Assembly (NCBI RefSeq): GCF_030316855.1
Contig: NZ_JASZYR010000001.1
Coordinates: 186,001-250,000, forward strand
Reading direction: 5' to 3'
Origin: Variovorax sp. J22P240
Lineage (GTDB): Bacteria; Pseudomonadota; Gammaproteobacteria; Burkholderiales; Burkholderiaceae_C
Length of the DNA stretch: 64,000 nucleotides
The notes beneath the pieces were generated by a model. The model had not been told where the DNA came from, did no database searches, and was given only the letters and a program-made list of their open reading frames with translations. Both the position numbers and the translations under genes were made by a program. Shown here one piece after another: positions 34,794 through 42,486 of the stretch (positions are counted from its first letter, which is position 1; each line of letters begins with the position of its first letter).

Positions 34794-35528
34794 TCACTCT
34801 TTCTCGACCGAGCCGATGCCGCGGATGGAACGTGTCACCACCGGGTCGCCGTGGTAGCGCACGTTGCCGACACCGCCGATGCGCACCGCCAGCGTGGTGC
34901 TGGCGGCGAGTTGCACTTCACCGTTGCCATCGATGGCCACGTCGGCGCGCTCGCTGGCGAGCCTGGGCGCGGAATAGGTGCCGATGCCGGCGATGGCGAG
35001 CTGCTGCGCCGCCACCTTGCCGCCCCCGACAGCGACATCGCCGGCACCGGTGATCCGCACGTCGAGGCTGCGCGCGTTGTCCAGGCGCTCGAGGCGGATC
35101 GAGCCGCTGCCTGCCAGCACCAGCGCAAGCGTGTCGCTGCGCAGCGGTCCGATGCTGATCTCGCCAGCGGTGCGCGACTCGAAGGCGCGCAAGGTCTGGA
35201 CGCCGAGCTTCATCCGGATCGGCTGCTTCGTCTCGACCCGGCCGGGCGCAAGGCCGATGAGCAGGCGCCGATCGTGGACCTCGGTCGTGATCTTGCGCAG
35301 CACCGCAGGCTCGGCCTCCAGGGTCAGCGACTCGCGCGGGCCCTGTTCGATGCGGACGTCGCCGGCAACGGCAAACACGACCTCGTCGAAGTCGGCGACG
35401 CTGCGGGTTTCGGTGGCTGCCTGTGCGGGCCCGGAAGGGGTCGCGGCAAGAAACGCAGCGCAGCCGGCGGCAAGGGCCGCAGCCCGGAGCGACGGCGGTT
35501 GCGGGAAGGCTTGGGTGAACCAGTTCAT
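34794..35528 (-). CDS. Secreted GIN-domain (DUF2807) protein
   Basis: The 244-residue protein has a signal peptide ending near AQA. A DUF2807 'head GIN' repeat domain follows, in which short beta-strands each include a central Gly/Asn: AGDVRIEQG, AGSGSIRLERLDN, ITGAGDVAVGGG, IAGIGTYSAPRL, IDGNGEVQLAA. This gives a right-handed beta-helix-like fold. These proteins are periplasmic or surface-located and of unknown role, sometimes called putative adhesins. The ATG at 35528 precedes the signal peptide; an in-frame start at 35654 would overlap the next gene. It lies within the ten-gene run. Confidence 0.82.
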   Translation of the reverse strand: MNWFTQAFPQPPSLRAAALAAGCAAFLAATPSGPAQAATETRSVADFDEVVFAVAGDVRIEQGPRESLTLEAEPAVLRKITTEVHDRRLLIGLAPGRVETKQPIRMKLGVQTLRAFESRTAGEISIGPLRSDTLALVLAGSGSIRLERLDNARSLDVRITGAGDVAVGGGKVAAQQLAIAGIGTYSAPRLASERADVAIDGNGEVQLAASTTLAVRIGGVGNVRYHGDPVVTRSIRGIGSVEKE

Positions 35529-35559
35529 GACGGGGCTCCGGGTTGCGGCGGCATTGGCC

Positions 35560-35979
35560 TCAGCGCGGCAGCCAGAGGGCGGGAGGGGGCGGGTAGGGGC
35601 GCGCCATGCAGGTGGTTCCGCCGAGATCGGCGGTGACGAACAGGGCCCCGCCACGGCGGTCGGTCGCCACCATCCTTGCGCCCTGCCGTGCTTCGGCGCT
35701 CAGCGTGACCGGACCTTCCTCGAACAGCAGCCGGCCGTACTGCCAGCAGCGGAGTTGGTAGGTGGCGGGTGCCTTCCCGCCCGTTGCCGGCGGCGCTGGC
35801 GCGACCTGGGATGCGACACGGTCGTCGCCACCGATGATTGCCGCGACAGCTGCGGTCGCGCCGCGGGGCCACTGCAGAACGATGCCGGTCACGGCGACGA
35901 CGGCCACCAGGGAAAGCGCTGCCAGGCGGGCGCCGCGCCGTGCCCGACGATCAGAGAGGAAATCACTTGGCTTGTACAT
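35560..35979 (-). CDS. Hypothetical membrane-anchored periplasmic protein
   Basis: It has 139 residues: a basic N-terminus (DRRARRGAR), one membrane segment (LAALSLVAVVAVTGIVLQW, about 19-37) and a periplasmic domain of about 95 residues with two cysteines (Cys78, Cys124 by rough count) that could form a disulfide, and a Pro-rich end. I recognise no family. Its start overlaps the end of the CsgG-like gene by 17 bases, so it is cotranslated with it and probably works with that lipoprotein. Confidence 0.7.
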   Translation of the reverse strand: MYKPSDFLSDRRARRGARLAALSLVAVVAVTGIVLQWPRGATAAVAAIIGGDDRVASQVAPAPPATGGKAPATYQLRCWQYGRLLFEEGPVTLSAEARQGARMVATDRRGGALFVTADLGGTTCMARPYPPPPALWLPR

Positions 35980-37567
35980 TGAAGTTCTCCTGGGCGAGGG
36001 TGCCGCCGCTGGCTTTGTCGAAGGCGGCGCTGATCATCTCGAGCGTGGCGCCGGGCAGGGGTTCGAAGTCGATGCCGACCACCGCCTGGGGCAGCGAGGA
36101 CATCACGTCGCGCGGGGTTGCGAAGCAGGTCACTGTCTCGGGCACGCCCTTCGCATTCATCGAGAGCTGGAAGCGCATCGAGCCGGGCAATGTCAGAGGC
36201 TTGGCCGAAGCGATGCGTGAGTCCCGCGTGAACCGGTTGGGGAAGAAGCGGATGACCTTGGCCTCCTCGTCCCGCAGGTAGCAGTAGACGTGGGCGTCCT
36301 GCGACGGCGCCAGGGAGAGGCTGATCGACTCCCCGCGGGCAAACCGCGTCTGCTGGTTCGGGGCCGAGACGGACAGCTTCAGGGGCGTCGCCGTGGGTGC
36401 AGGGGCCGTCGTCGGTGCGGTGGCTGCAGCCGTCCGTGATCCGGGCGTCGAGGCAGGCGTGCCGGGCGTTCCAGGGGCAACGTAGCGTGCCGGTTGCGCC
36501 GGGCGCTGGATCTTGCTGTGGTCTGCAGCGAGGAAGGCGCTGAAGAACTTTTCGTCGAGCACCGCCGCGCGGCTCAGGCCCAGCTGCTCGCGATAGTTGG
36601 AGATCGCCTCGTCGATGGCAGGATTGAATTCGCCGTCGATCGGGCCGTCGTAGAACCCGCGGTGGCGCAGCTGGTTCTGGAAGTAGGCGATCAGCTCGAT
36701 GCGCGTCGAAGCCATCGCGCTGTACCAATCCAGCATCTCGAGACGCGTTTCCTCGTTCGCCTTCGGGTCGGTGACGCCCAGGCAGGACCAGTAGGGGGTC
36801 TTCGTCAGCTTGCCGATGAGCTCCACCACTGCCAGTTCGACCAGCCCGCGCAGCGCCTGCGACTGGCCTTCCGAACGTGCCAGGTTCATGCTGTAGCTGA
36901 TGCCGAACTTTTTGTACGCGGCGTCGCCGTCGATGCCCTTGCCCTGCTTCATGATCACCACGGCATTGCGTGACGTGACCCCCGGCAGCACCCCCATGTC
37001 GCTGGTCGACAGCACGTTCAGGTCGAGCGCCAGCATGCTGGTGGACGCGTCTTTTGCAGCACCAAGGTTGAGGTACGGGAAGTAGCCGATGCCGAAGTCT
37101 TTCTGGTTCTTGATCAGGTTCTCGTCGAACTGCGAGACGGAACCCTTGATGTCGTAGCGCGGAATCGCCTGGTAGACCGCCGTGGTCTGCGCGGCCGACA
37201 GGAAGCTGACCACGTTCAATGTGTCCTTGCCGAACGCGACCAGACGCACCGCGCGGCTGCGCCGCGACATGTCCGACACCGCCGAGATCAGCATGTCACG
37301 CGTTCCGGCGTTCAGCTTCTTGGTTTCGTCGGTGATTTCCTCGGTCAGCATCGTGACGTCGCGCACGCCGAAGTCGAGCATCAGCGTGTCCATGCAGCGC
37401 AGCGACTGCGAAAAGCCCGTGATCGAGCGCTGAGGGCGTTGCTCGGGGCCGACGCGGATCTCGGCGGTCTGTTCGAGGGTTGGCTGCTTGACCTCGAGCG
37501 CCTGGCAGCCTGCGAGTGCTGCGATTGCGCCAAGCGCCAGGAAGCGCACGATGCGGGGCGGTTTCAT
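35963..37567 (-). CDS. CsgG-like outer-membrane lipoprotein with peptidoglycan-binding and DUF4384 domains
   Basis: This 534-residue lipoprotein has lipobox LAGC (17-20). Residues 60-270 resemble CsgG/HfaB secretion-pore proteins: an early strand-helix with DETKKLNAGTRDMLISAV, RAVRLVAFG, then DIKGSVSQFDEN, SMLALDLNVLSTSDMG and a final helix GLVELAVVELIGKL. Residues 285-350 form a peptidoglycan-binding-like unit (LRHRGFYDGPIDGEFNPAIDEAI). After a Pro/Thr-rich linker, a DUF4384 domain follows (SISLSLAPSQDAHVYCYL, FFPNRFTRD). CsgG pores export curli subunits across the outer membrane. The neighbouring repeat protein is a natural cargo candidate. The CsgG assignment rests on pattern reading only. 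Confidence 0.7.
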   Translation of the reverse strand: MKPPRIVRFLALGAIAALAGCQALEVKQPTLEQTAEIRVGPEQRPQRSITGFSQSLRCMDTLMLDFGVRDVTMLTEEITDETKKLNAGTRDMLISAVSDMSRRSRAVRLVAFGKDTLNVVSFLSAAQTTAVYQAIPRYDIKGSVSQFDENLIKNQKDFGIGYFPYLNLGAAKDASTSMLALDLNVLSTSDMGVLPGVTSRNAVVIMKQGKGIDGDAAYKKFGISYSMNLARSEGQSQALRGLVELAVVELIGKLTKTPYWSCLGVTDPKANEETRLEMLDWYSAMASTRIELIAYFQNQLRHRGFYDGPIDGEFNPAIDEAISNYREQLGLSRAAVLDEKFFSAFLAADHSKIQRPAQPARYVAPGTPGTPASTPGSRTAAATAPTTAPAPTATPLKLSVSAPNQQTRFARGESISLSLAPSQDAHVYCYLRDEEAKVIRFFPNRFTRDSRIASAKPLTLPGSMRFQLSMNAKGVPETVTCFATPRDVMSSLPQAVVGIDFEPLPGATLEMISAAFDKASGGTLAQENFNVQAK

Positions 37568-37594
37568 GACATCTCCGTTCTTGGCGATTTCGGC

Positions 37595-37927
37595 TCACCG
37601 GCAACTGCCGCGGCCGACGATGTTGATGGCATTGGGTGCGAACACGAACACCTCGCGCGGCCCGGCTCCGATGCGCCCGCCCGTGTCGATGTTGCCGATG
37701 CTCTGGCTCCCGCATGTGCCCTGGTTTTGGATTTGCTCCAGGGACTTGCCTTGTTCTTCAGCCTTGCGCTCCTGCGCGCTGATGCGGATCTTTTCCTTCG
37801 CGATCTTGGCGCGGAACCGTGAGTCGACCTCCAGCAGCTCCTGCCCCGCGAATGCACTGGCGCATGCGCCCAGCGTGATGGTGACGAGGATGATGCGGGA
37901 GGTGCGGCGGATGAGGGGTGCATTCAT
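37595..37927 (-). CDS. Small secreted protein of unknown function
   Basis: It has 110 residues with a signal peptide (IILVTITLGACASAFA; LGAC could also be a lipobox). A charged helix follows (VDSRFRAKIAKEKIRISAQERKAEEQ, in part SRFRAKIAKEKIR), then a Gly-rich end with two cysteines. No family is recognised. It lies between the repeat protein and the CsgG-like gene, 27 bases from the latter, where curli systems encode the small helpers CsgE and CsgF. A similar role is only a guess. Confidence 0.68.
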   Translation of the reverse strand: MNAPLIRRTSRIILVTITLGACASAFAGQELLEVDSRFRAKIAKEKIRISAQERKAEEQGKSLEQIQNQGTCGSQSIGNIDTGGRIGAGPREVFVFAPNAINIVGRGSCR

Positions 37928-37999
37928 GGTGGGTCTCCTTGCTGGAAAACCGCCAGCGCCGTCGGCGCTGGCGGATGTGGGACGAAGGCACAGTGCTGG

Positions 38000-38572
38000 T
38001 TACTTGGCGACTCCGATGCTTTGAGCGGCGGTGGACAGGAAGCCGCTTGCGGTGTTGTTGGAGTTGGTGGCGATGACGGTCGAGTTGGTCAGCTTGCCGT
38101 TGCCTTGCGCGCCACCGATCTGCTGGCTGGCCGTGGACAGGAAGCCGGATGCGGTGTTGCTTGCACCATTGGCGATAACGGTCGAGTTGCTCACCTTGCC
38201 GTTGCCCTTGGCGAAGCCCACTTCCTGCGTGGCAGTGCTGAGGAAGCCCGAAGCCCTGTTGTTCAGGTTCGTTCCGATGACCGTGCTGTTGGTAAGCTCG
38301 CCGTTGTCCCGTGCGCGGCCGACGTCTTGGTTCGCCGTCGACAGGAAGCCCGAGGCGGAGTTGTTGGCCCCGTTGGCGATCACCGTGCTGTTGGTGATCT
38401 TGGAGTTCCCCTCGGACACACCGATGTTCTGACGCGCCGTGGCCAGGAAGCCGGACGAGGTGTTGTTGGCGTTGGTGGACAGCACTGTCGAGCCGGTGAT
38501 TTCGCCCGCCATCGCGCCACCGAAGGCGAAACCGAGGGCGATGAGGATGGATGCTTTGCGAACGACTTGCAT
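38000..38572 (-). CDS. Secreted protein of five 34-residue repeats
   Basis: After a signal peptide (cleavage near Ala22) the whole mature protein is five tandem units: residues 25-58, 59-92, 93-126, 127-160 and 161-190. Each unit reads roughly [IVL]-T-N-S-T-V-I, then N-x-N-N-x-A-S-G-F-L-S-T-A, then Q-x-[IV]-G-x-A-x-G-N-G-K. The sequence is rich in Asn, Ser, Thr, Gly and Gln, and has no Cys, Trp, Tyr or Pro. That suits stacked beta-strands, as in curlin-like amyloids or beta-solenoids. It is first in the run leading to the CsgG-like gene. GGAGATC precedes the ATG. I know no named family for it. Confidence 0.78.
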   Translation of the reverse strand: MQVVRKASILIALGFAFGGAMAGEITGSTVLSTNANNTSSGFLATARQNIGVSEGNSKITNSTVIANGANNSASGFLSTANQDVGRARDNGELTNSTVIGTNLNNRASGFLSTATQEVGFAKGNGKVSNSTVIANGASNTASGFLSTASQQIGGAQGNGKLTNSTVIATNSNNTASGFLSTAAQSIGVAK

Positions 38573-38712
38573 GATGATCTCCAGAGAGTGGTGACAGGGG
38601 TTGAGGTTGGGCTTGCCGAATTGCTTGCCTTCCCGCCCATGGGTTGCCGACGTCCCGGATTCGGTTCAAGGAGATTTCGGGCGAACGTCGCACCGGGGTA
38701 GGATCGCCCGCG

Positions 38713-39672
38713 ATGCCCGACAGCGCGCCGCCTGATCCGCCGCCGAACCCCGCACGCCTGACGGGCTTGCGCGGTGCCTTTCACGCGCTGCGCAACTTTG
38801 GATTGATGGGTCTCGGCTCATCCGCTGCGAGCGAATACGACACGTTCACGGCCACGGATGGCCACGTTGTTCCCGTGTGTGTGCTCGGCCGCGGGTCGCC
38901 GCTGGTGCTGGTGCACGGATTCGGATGCACGCATCGCGATTGGCTGCCGGTGGCCCGGAGGCTGGCACGGCGCCATTGCGTGTTCAGCTGGGACGCACGC
39001 GGCCATGGCAGCTGCCGGTCGGCGAGCGGCAGCATCACGCTGGCGCGACTTGCGAACGACCTCGCCGAGGCACTCGACCATTTCGGGCTGCAGCGCTCGA
39101 TCCTGGTCGGGCATTCCATGGGCGCGCTGACGTTGATGCAATACCTGCACCTGCATGGCACGCAGCGGGTTGCTGCGGTGGCGCTGGTCGACCAGTCTCC
39201 GCGCATCGTGACGGACGACAGCTGGCGACTCGGGCTGTTCGGCGGCTGCAGCGCGGCGATGCTGTCGGGGCTGATCGTCGGCGCGCGCCGGGATCTGGCC
39301 GAGACGCTGTTGAACGAGGTCGGTGCACTCGGAGGCACCTGGTTGCGGCGCCAGCTGGCTGTCGAAGCGCCGCTCGGACGGATGCTGCGTCGCCGCCTGG
39401 CGCGCATCGATGCCAGGCCGCTGCTCGACCTGGCCGAGTCAATGGCGAAGGCCGACTTCCGCGCTTCGCTGTCGCGCCTCGACGCGCCGCTGCTCGTCGT
39501 GCTCGGGGCCCGCAGCCCGCACTATGCCGGTGTGCCGCTCGATGCCTGGTATCGCGACACGGTGAAGCACGCGCAGATCTCGATCTACCCGCATGCCGGT
39601 CATTCGCCGCATGTGAGTGAGCCGCTGCGCTTCGCGCGCGAGCTCGAGCACTTCATCGAGGACCACGCCTGA
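38713..39672 (+). CDS. Alpha/beta-hydrolase
   Basis: The 319-residue protein has the alpha/beta-hydrolase fold: oxyanion loop HGFGCTHRDW, nucleophile elbow GHSMGA (Ser), and near the C-terminus YPHAGHSPHVSEP, which holds the histidine; an aspartate follows LLVVLG. The cytoplasmic substrate is unknown; esters or lactones are likely. The ATG at 38713 is chosen over an upstream frame start because of its position relative to the first strand. It is the only plus-strand gene between the two minus-strand operons of the caspase/T6SS island. Confidence 0.85.
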   Translation: MPDSAPPDPPPNPARLTGLRGAFHALRNFGLMGLGSSAASEYDTFTATDGHVVPVCVLGRGSPLVLVHGFGCTHRDWLPVARRLARRHCVFSWDARGHGSCRSASGSITLARLANDLAEALDHFGLQRSILVGHSMGALTLMQYLHLHGTQRVAAVALVDQSPRIVTDDSWRLGLFGGCSAAMLSGLIVGARRDLAETLLNEVGALGGTWLRRQLAVEAPLGRMLRRRLARIDARPLLDLAESMAKADFRASLSRLDAPLLVVLGARSPHYAGVPLDAWYRDTVKHAQISIYPHAGHSPHVSEPLRFARELEHFIEDHA

Positions 39673-39744
39673 GCGCCGCCCGGCCGCCCGAAGACGCTCG
39701 CACCGCAGTGCGAAGCACGGAGGTTACCCAATGAGCGGGTCGGC

Positions 39745-40584
39745 TCAGCTGCCGCAGCGCCCGTTGGCGTTCGATTTGAAGCAGAAGTCGGCGGTCAGGC
39801 TCGAGGACTCCCAGGGCACCTGCACGCGGCTGGTGTCTTCGGCCACACCGATACGCACCCGCTTGAAGAGTTGCTCGATCTGCAGTCCTGGCATCGACAT
39901 GTTGGCCAGCAGGTGGCGTGCATAGACGCTGTGCTCGCTGCTGGCGCTGTCGAGCGCCACGCCGTTCGGCGCGGTCGAGAAGGCCACGAGCGTGCCCACG
40001 GGCGCATCGAGCGATGCCAGGCCGCCAGGCGTCGCGCCGCGGAATTTCAGGCGCCGTCCATCGGGGCCCACGATGACGCCGCCGGCGAACGGGTTCACAC
40101 GGCAGGCATCGAGCACCACGATGTTGGCGCCGGTGCCGATCGCACTGAGCCGGTCGACGAACTCGCCGACGTCCGCACTTTGCCGCTGGATGTCCTCTTC
40201 GGACTGCGGGTCGGCATCGATCGGCACCAGGTAGTTGCGACCCTTCACCTGAACCCCGTGGCCGGCATAGAACATCACGCGAACCGCCGCCTTCGGCGCA
40301 CGAATCGAAAACTCGCGCAGTGATTCGATCAGTTCCGGCAGTCGCGTGTTCTGACGCAGGGTCACCTCGTAGCCAAGGCCGCGCAGCGCTGCCGCGACGG
40401 CGATGGCGTCGCCCGGCGGGTTCTTCAGCGGTGCAGTGCGGTAGGCGCCGTTGCCGATCACCAATGCGATGCGCGACCCGGCGACGTTGGCATCGGCCGG
40501 GGCGCTCATGGCGGGACCGAAGGGCAGGGCTGCGGCACCCAATGCACCGCGCAGCAGCAGACGACGGGTCAGCAGTGCGGCCAT
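39745..40584 (-). CDS. Exported caspase-like (C14) protein
   Basis: The 279-residue protein begins with a twin-arginine-like signal (TRRLLLRGALGAAALPFG). The C14-like peptidase domain fills the rest: IALVIGNGAY, FYAGHGVQ with His109, and VLDACRVNPF with Cys161, so the catalytic pair is complete. It aligns over its length with the caspase part of the fusion at 32782-33975, but has no TssJ domain. It is the last gene of the sigma/anti-sigma operon, 5 bases after the anti-sigma stop. A stress-linked protease or a signalling role is inferred. Confidence 0.85.
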   Translation of the reverse strand: MAALLTRRLLLRGALGAAALPFGPAMSAPADANVAGSRIALVIGNGAYRTAPLKNPPGDAIAVAAALRGLGYEVTLRQNTRLPELIESLREFSIRAPKAAVRVMFYAGHGVQVKGRNYLVPIDADPQSEEDIQRQSADVGEFVDRLSAIGTGANIVVLDACRVNPFAGGVIVGPDGRRLKFRGATPGGLASLDAPVGTLVAFSTAPNGVALDSASSEHSVYARHLLANMSMPGLQIEQLFKRVRIGVAEDTSRVQVPWESSSLTADFCFKSNANGRCGS

Positions 40585-40589
40585 GTCGG

Positions 40590-41276
40590 CTACTCCCGGG
40601 GCGGCACGCCGGCTGCGAGCGCGGCGGCCTGAACGATCGGGGCGGCCTTGACCTGTGCGAGCGCCGCCGCTTCGCTGCCGGCCGGTACGCGCAGGTAGTA
40701 GTCGCCGAGCTGGCCAGGGCCGCCGGCCAGTTCGCCGCGAACCTGGACCATCAGCATGCGGATGTCGGTCTCCTTGGCGTCGGGCGCGAAGCTGATCTTC
40801 AGCATTGGGCCCTCTTCGACACGGACCGCGTGCAGCGCGCGGATTTCGTCGGCGCTGTCGCGAGCGCTGCCGAGCAGGTTCACGATCACGCCGCCTTGCA
40901 CTGCCATGACCGCCAGCGCGGCCAGCGCGTAGCTCGGTCGCATGCCGAAGTTGCCGAAAAAGGCGCCGATGCGATCGGCCAGGGTCGGACGGTCGCCCTG
41001 GATCAGGCGCATGCCGAAGTTGCCGAAAAAGCCGCCGATGCGCTCGGCCACGGTCGGACGGTCGCCCTGGATCAGGCGCATGGTGCGGGCCAGGCCGATC
41101 GTTGCCGGGACGGCCGGGGCGTTTTCCTCCACGCGCGCCTGCAGTGAGCGATACCAGTCCAGCTCGCTGCGGGACTCGGGATGCTGTGCCATGTAGGCGT
41201 CGACCCAGGCGCGGTCTTCGGCGCCCAGCGAGCCGTTGGCATACCAGGGGAGGAGTTCTTCGAAGCGTTCTTTCAT
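40590..41276 (-). CDS. Probable membrane anti-sigma factor
   Basis: The N-terminal 45 residues resemble an anti-sigma domain (RFEELLPWYANGSL, WVDAYMAQHPE), but the usual His-Cys-Cys zinc ligands are missing. A membrane segment lies mid-protein (SYALAALAVMAVQGGVIVNLL, about 112-132), then a periplasmic domain resembling those of FecR-operon regulators (DIRMLMVQVRGELAGGPG). An exact-length 69-bp tandem duplication lies just before the membrane segment, repeating MRLIQGDRPT...FFGNFG. ATG at 41276 has AGGA upstream and is preferred to 41300. It follows the ECF sigma gene and probably restrains it. Confidence 0.8.
   Translation of the reverse strand: MKERFEELLPWYANGSLGAEDRAWVDAYMAQHPESRSELDWYRSLQARVEENAPAVPATIGLARTMRLIQGDRPTVAERIGGFFGNFGMRLIQGDRPTLADRIGAFFGNFGMRPSYALAALAVMAVQGGVIVNLLGSARDSADEIRALHAVRVEEGPMLKISFAPDAKETDIRMLMVQVRGELAGGPGQLGDYYLRVPAGSEAAALAQVKAAPIVQAAALAAGVPPRE
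40941..41078. repeat. 69-bp in-frame tandem duplication in anti-sigma gene
   Basis: Units 40941-41009 and 41010-41078 are almost the same, with only a few substitutions. Each adds 23 codons, so the frame is kept. The repeated segment is amphipathic and sits next to the membrane helix. Confidence 0.9.
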
Positions 41277-41381
41277 GATGATCATTCCTGCACGGGACAT
41301 GCCGTGTCAGCCCCTTGGTTGCGTGAGCCCGGCGGACGGTTCAAATTAATTCGCGCAATCGCCAAATACGCCACAAGCTCT

Positions 41382-41978
41382 TCAGGATGCAAGAGCGCCC
41401 CTCGCGTCAGGGGCACCCCCCTCACTGCGCAGCAGCGACTGCAGGCAATTCTTGATCTTCTGGCGGGCGTGGAACAGGCGCGTCTTGACGGTGCCCTCGG
41501 GACAGTTTTGTACCTCTGCCACGTCAGCCAGGCTCATGCCCTCGTAGAACACCAGGTGCAGGCATTCGCGATGCTCGTCCGACAGCTTGCCCATGCAATG
41601 TTGCACGCCTTCACGCCGTTGCTTGCCAGCCAACTCCGCGTAGCCGTCAGGCGTGTCGGAGGCGGTGGTCTCGGCGATGTCGTCGAGATCCCCGTGCACC
41701 TCGTCAGGCCGCCGCGCACGGTAGACCATCAGCGCCTTTCTGCGCGCAATCCCGATGAGCCAGGTGGAGAACTGCGAATCGCCGCGAAAGCGCTCGGGGT
41801 GGCGCCAGACCTCGTAGAACGAGTCCGCCAGGACTTCCTCGGCCCGCGCGTGGTCGCTCAGCATGTTGAGCACATACGCGTACACCTTGCGGCTGAACGC
41901 CTTGTACAGCTGACGAAACGCTGCCTGGTCTTCGCGGCCGATGCGTGCCAGCAGCTTGTTGACCTCGTCGTTGTCCAT
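41382..41978 (-). CDS. ECF-type RNA polymerase sigma factor
   Basis: The 198-residue protein has sigma region 2 (AFRQLYKAFSRKVYAYVLNML, AEEVLADSFYEVWRHPERF) and region 4 (LSDEHRECLHLVFYEGMSLADVAEV, GTVKTRLFHARQKIKNCL). It is an extracytoplasmic-function sigma, likely held by the membrane protein encoded next and released by an envelope signal. It may drive its own operon and possibly the neighbouring secretion genes. I could not identify a shared promoter motif by eye. Confidence 0.93.
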   Translation of the reverse strand: MDNDEVNKLLARIGREDQAAFRQLYKAFSRKVYAYVLNMLSDHARAEEVLADSFYEVWRHPERFRGDSQFSTWLIGIARRKALMVYRARRPDEVHGDLDDIAETTASDTPDGYAELAGKQRREGVQHCMGKLSDEHRECLHLVFYEGMSLADVAEVQNCPEGTVKTRLFHARQKIKNCLQSLLRSEGGAPDARGALAS

Positions 41979-42486
41979 GCGGGCGGGAGCAGTGCGGTGG
42001 CGGTGACGAAATATAACGCGCTAAGTATCTGTCAGGTATGAGAAAAACAGGCCGCCGGCTTCGATGTCAGCCGGCCTGGGTCGCGCGCCTGAGCCAGCTC
42101 GGAAATTGCCGGTCGAAGACCTATCTTGTCGAGGCATTCGCAGGCGGTATCGGGCAAGGCCACGCTCATCTCGTTGTGCCAGAGCACGACGCCGAGCCAG
42201 CGCACCACCCTCACAGCGGCAGGGCAAACAGGACGAGCATGGCAATCAGCATGGCACTGCGTGAGCCCCGCCACAACGCCTCGGGCGTGCCATGCTTCCT
42301 GACAGCCTTTTTCATTGGGCGGCGCAGCGCCCGATCCGGGCGGTCAGCGGATCATGATCCACCGCCACTCGAGCCAGTTGTCCTCGCGCATCCATCAAAC
42401 GGATGAGCCTCAGTCGATAGTGCGAGGATGACCCTCACGGATTCCCTCGGCGGCCAGTGCGCCCGCATCGATTGAAGGGCCCCGAT
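41979..42486. other. Intergenic region upstream of sigma operon
   Basis: About 500 bases without a gene I can support. It holds the AT-rich promoter area of the sigma operon (around 42010-42050) and a hairpin (GCCGGCT near 42056-42062 and AGCCGGC near 42070-42076). There is also a 34-codon minus-strand frame (42211-42315) ending in a hydrophobic segment, MLIAMLVLFALPL. That frame has no ribosome-binding site, so I do not call it a gene. Confidence 0.45.

Noticed and set aside
38000-38572. Could the 102-bp periodicity be a CRISPR array?
   Set aside because: Repeats are in frame, diverged and lack alternating unique spacers; they encode a signal-peptide protein.
42211-42315. 34-codon minus-strand frame with hydrophobic end
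   Set aside because: No ribosome-binding site, no family, and such short frames are common by chance.
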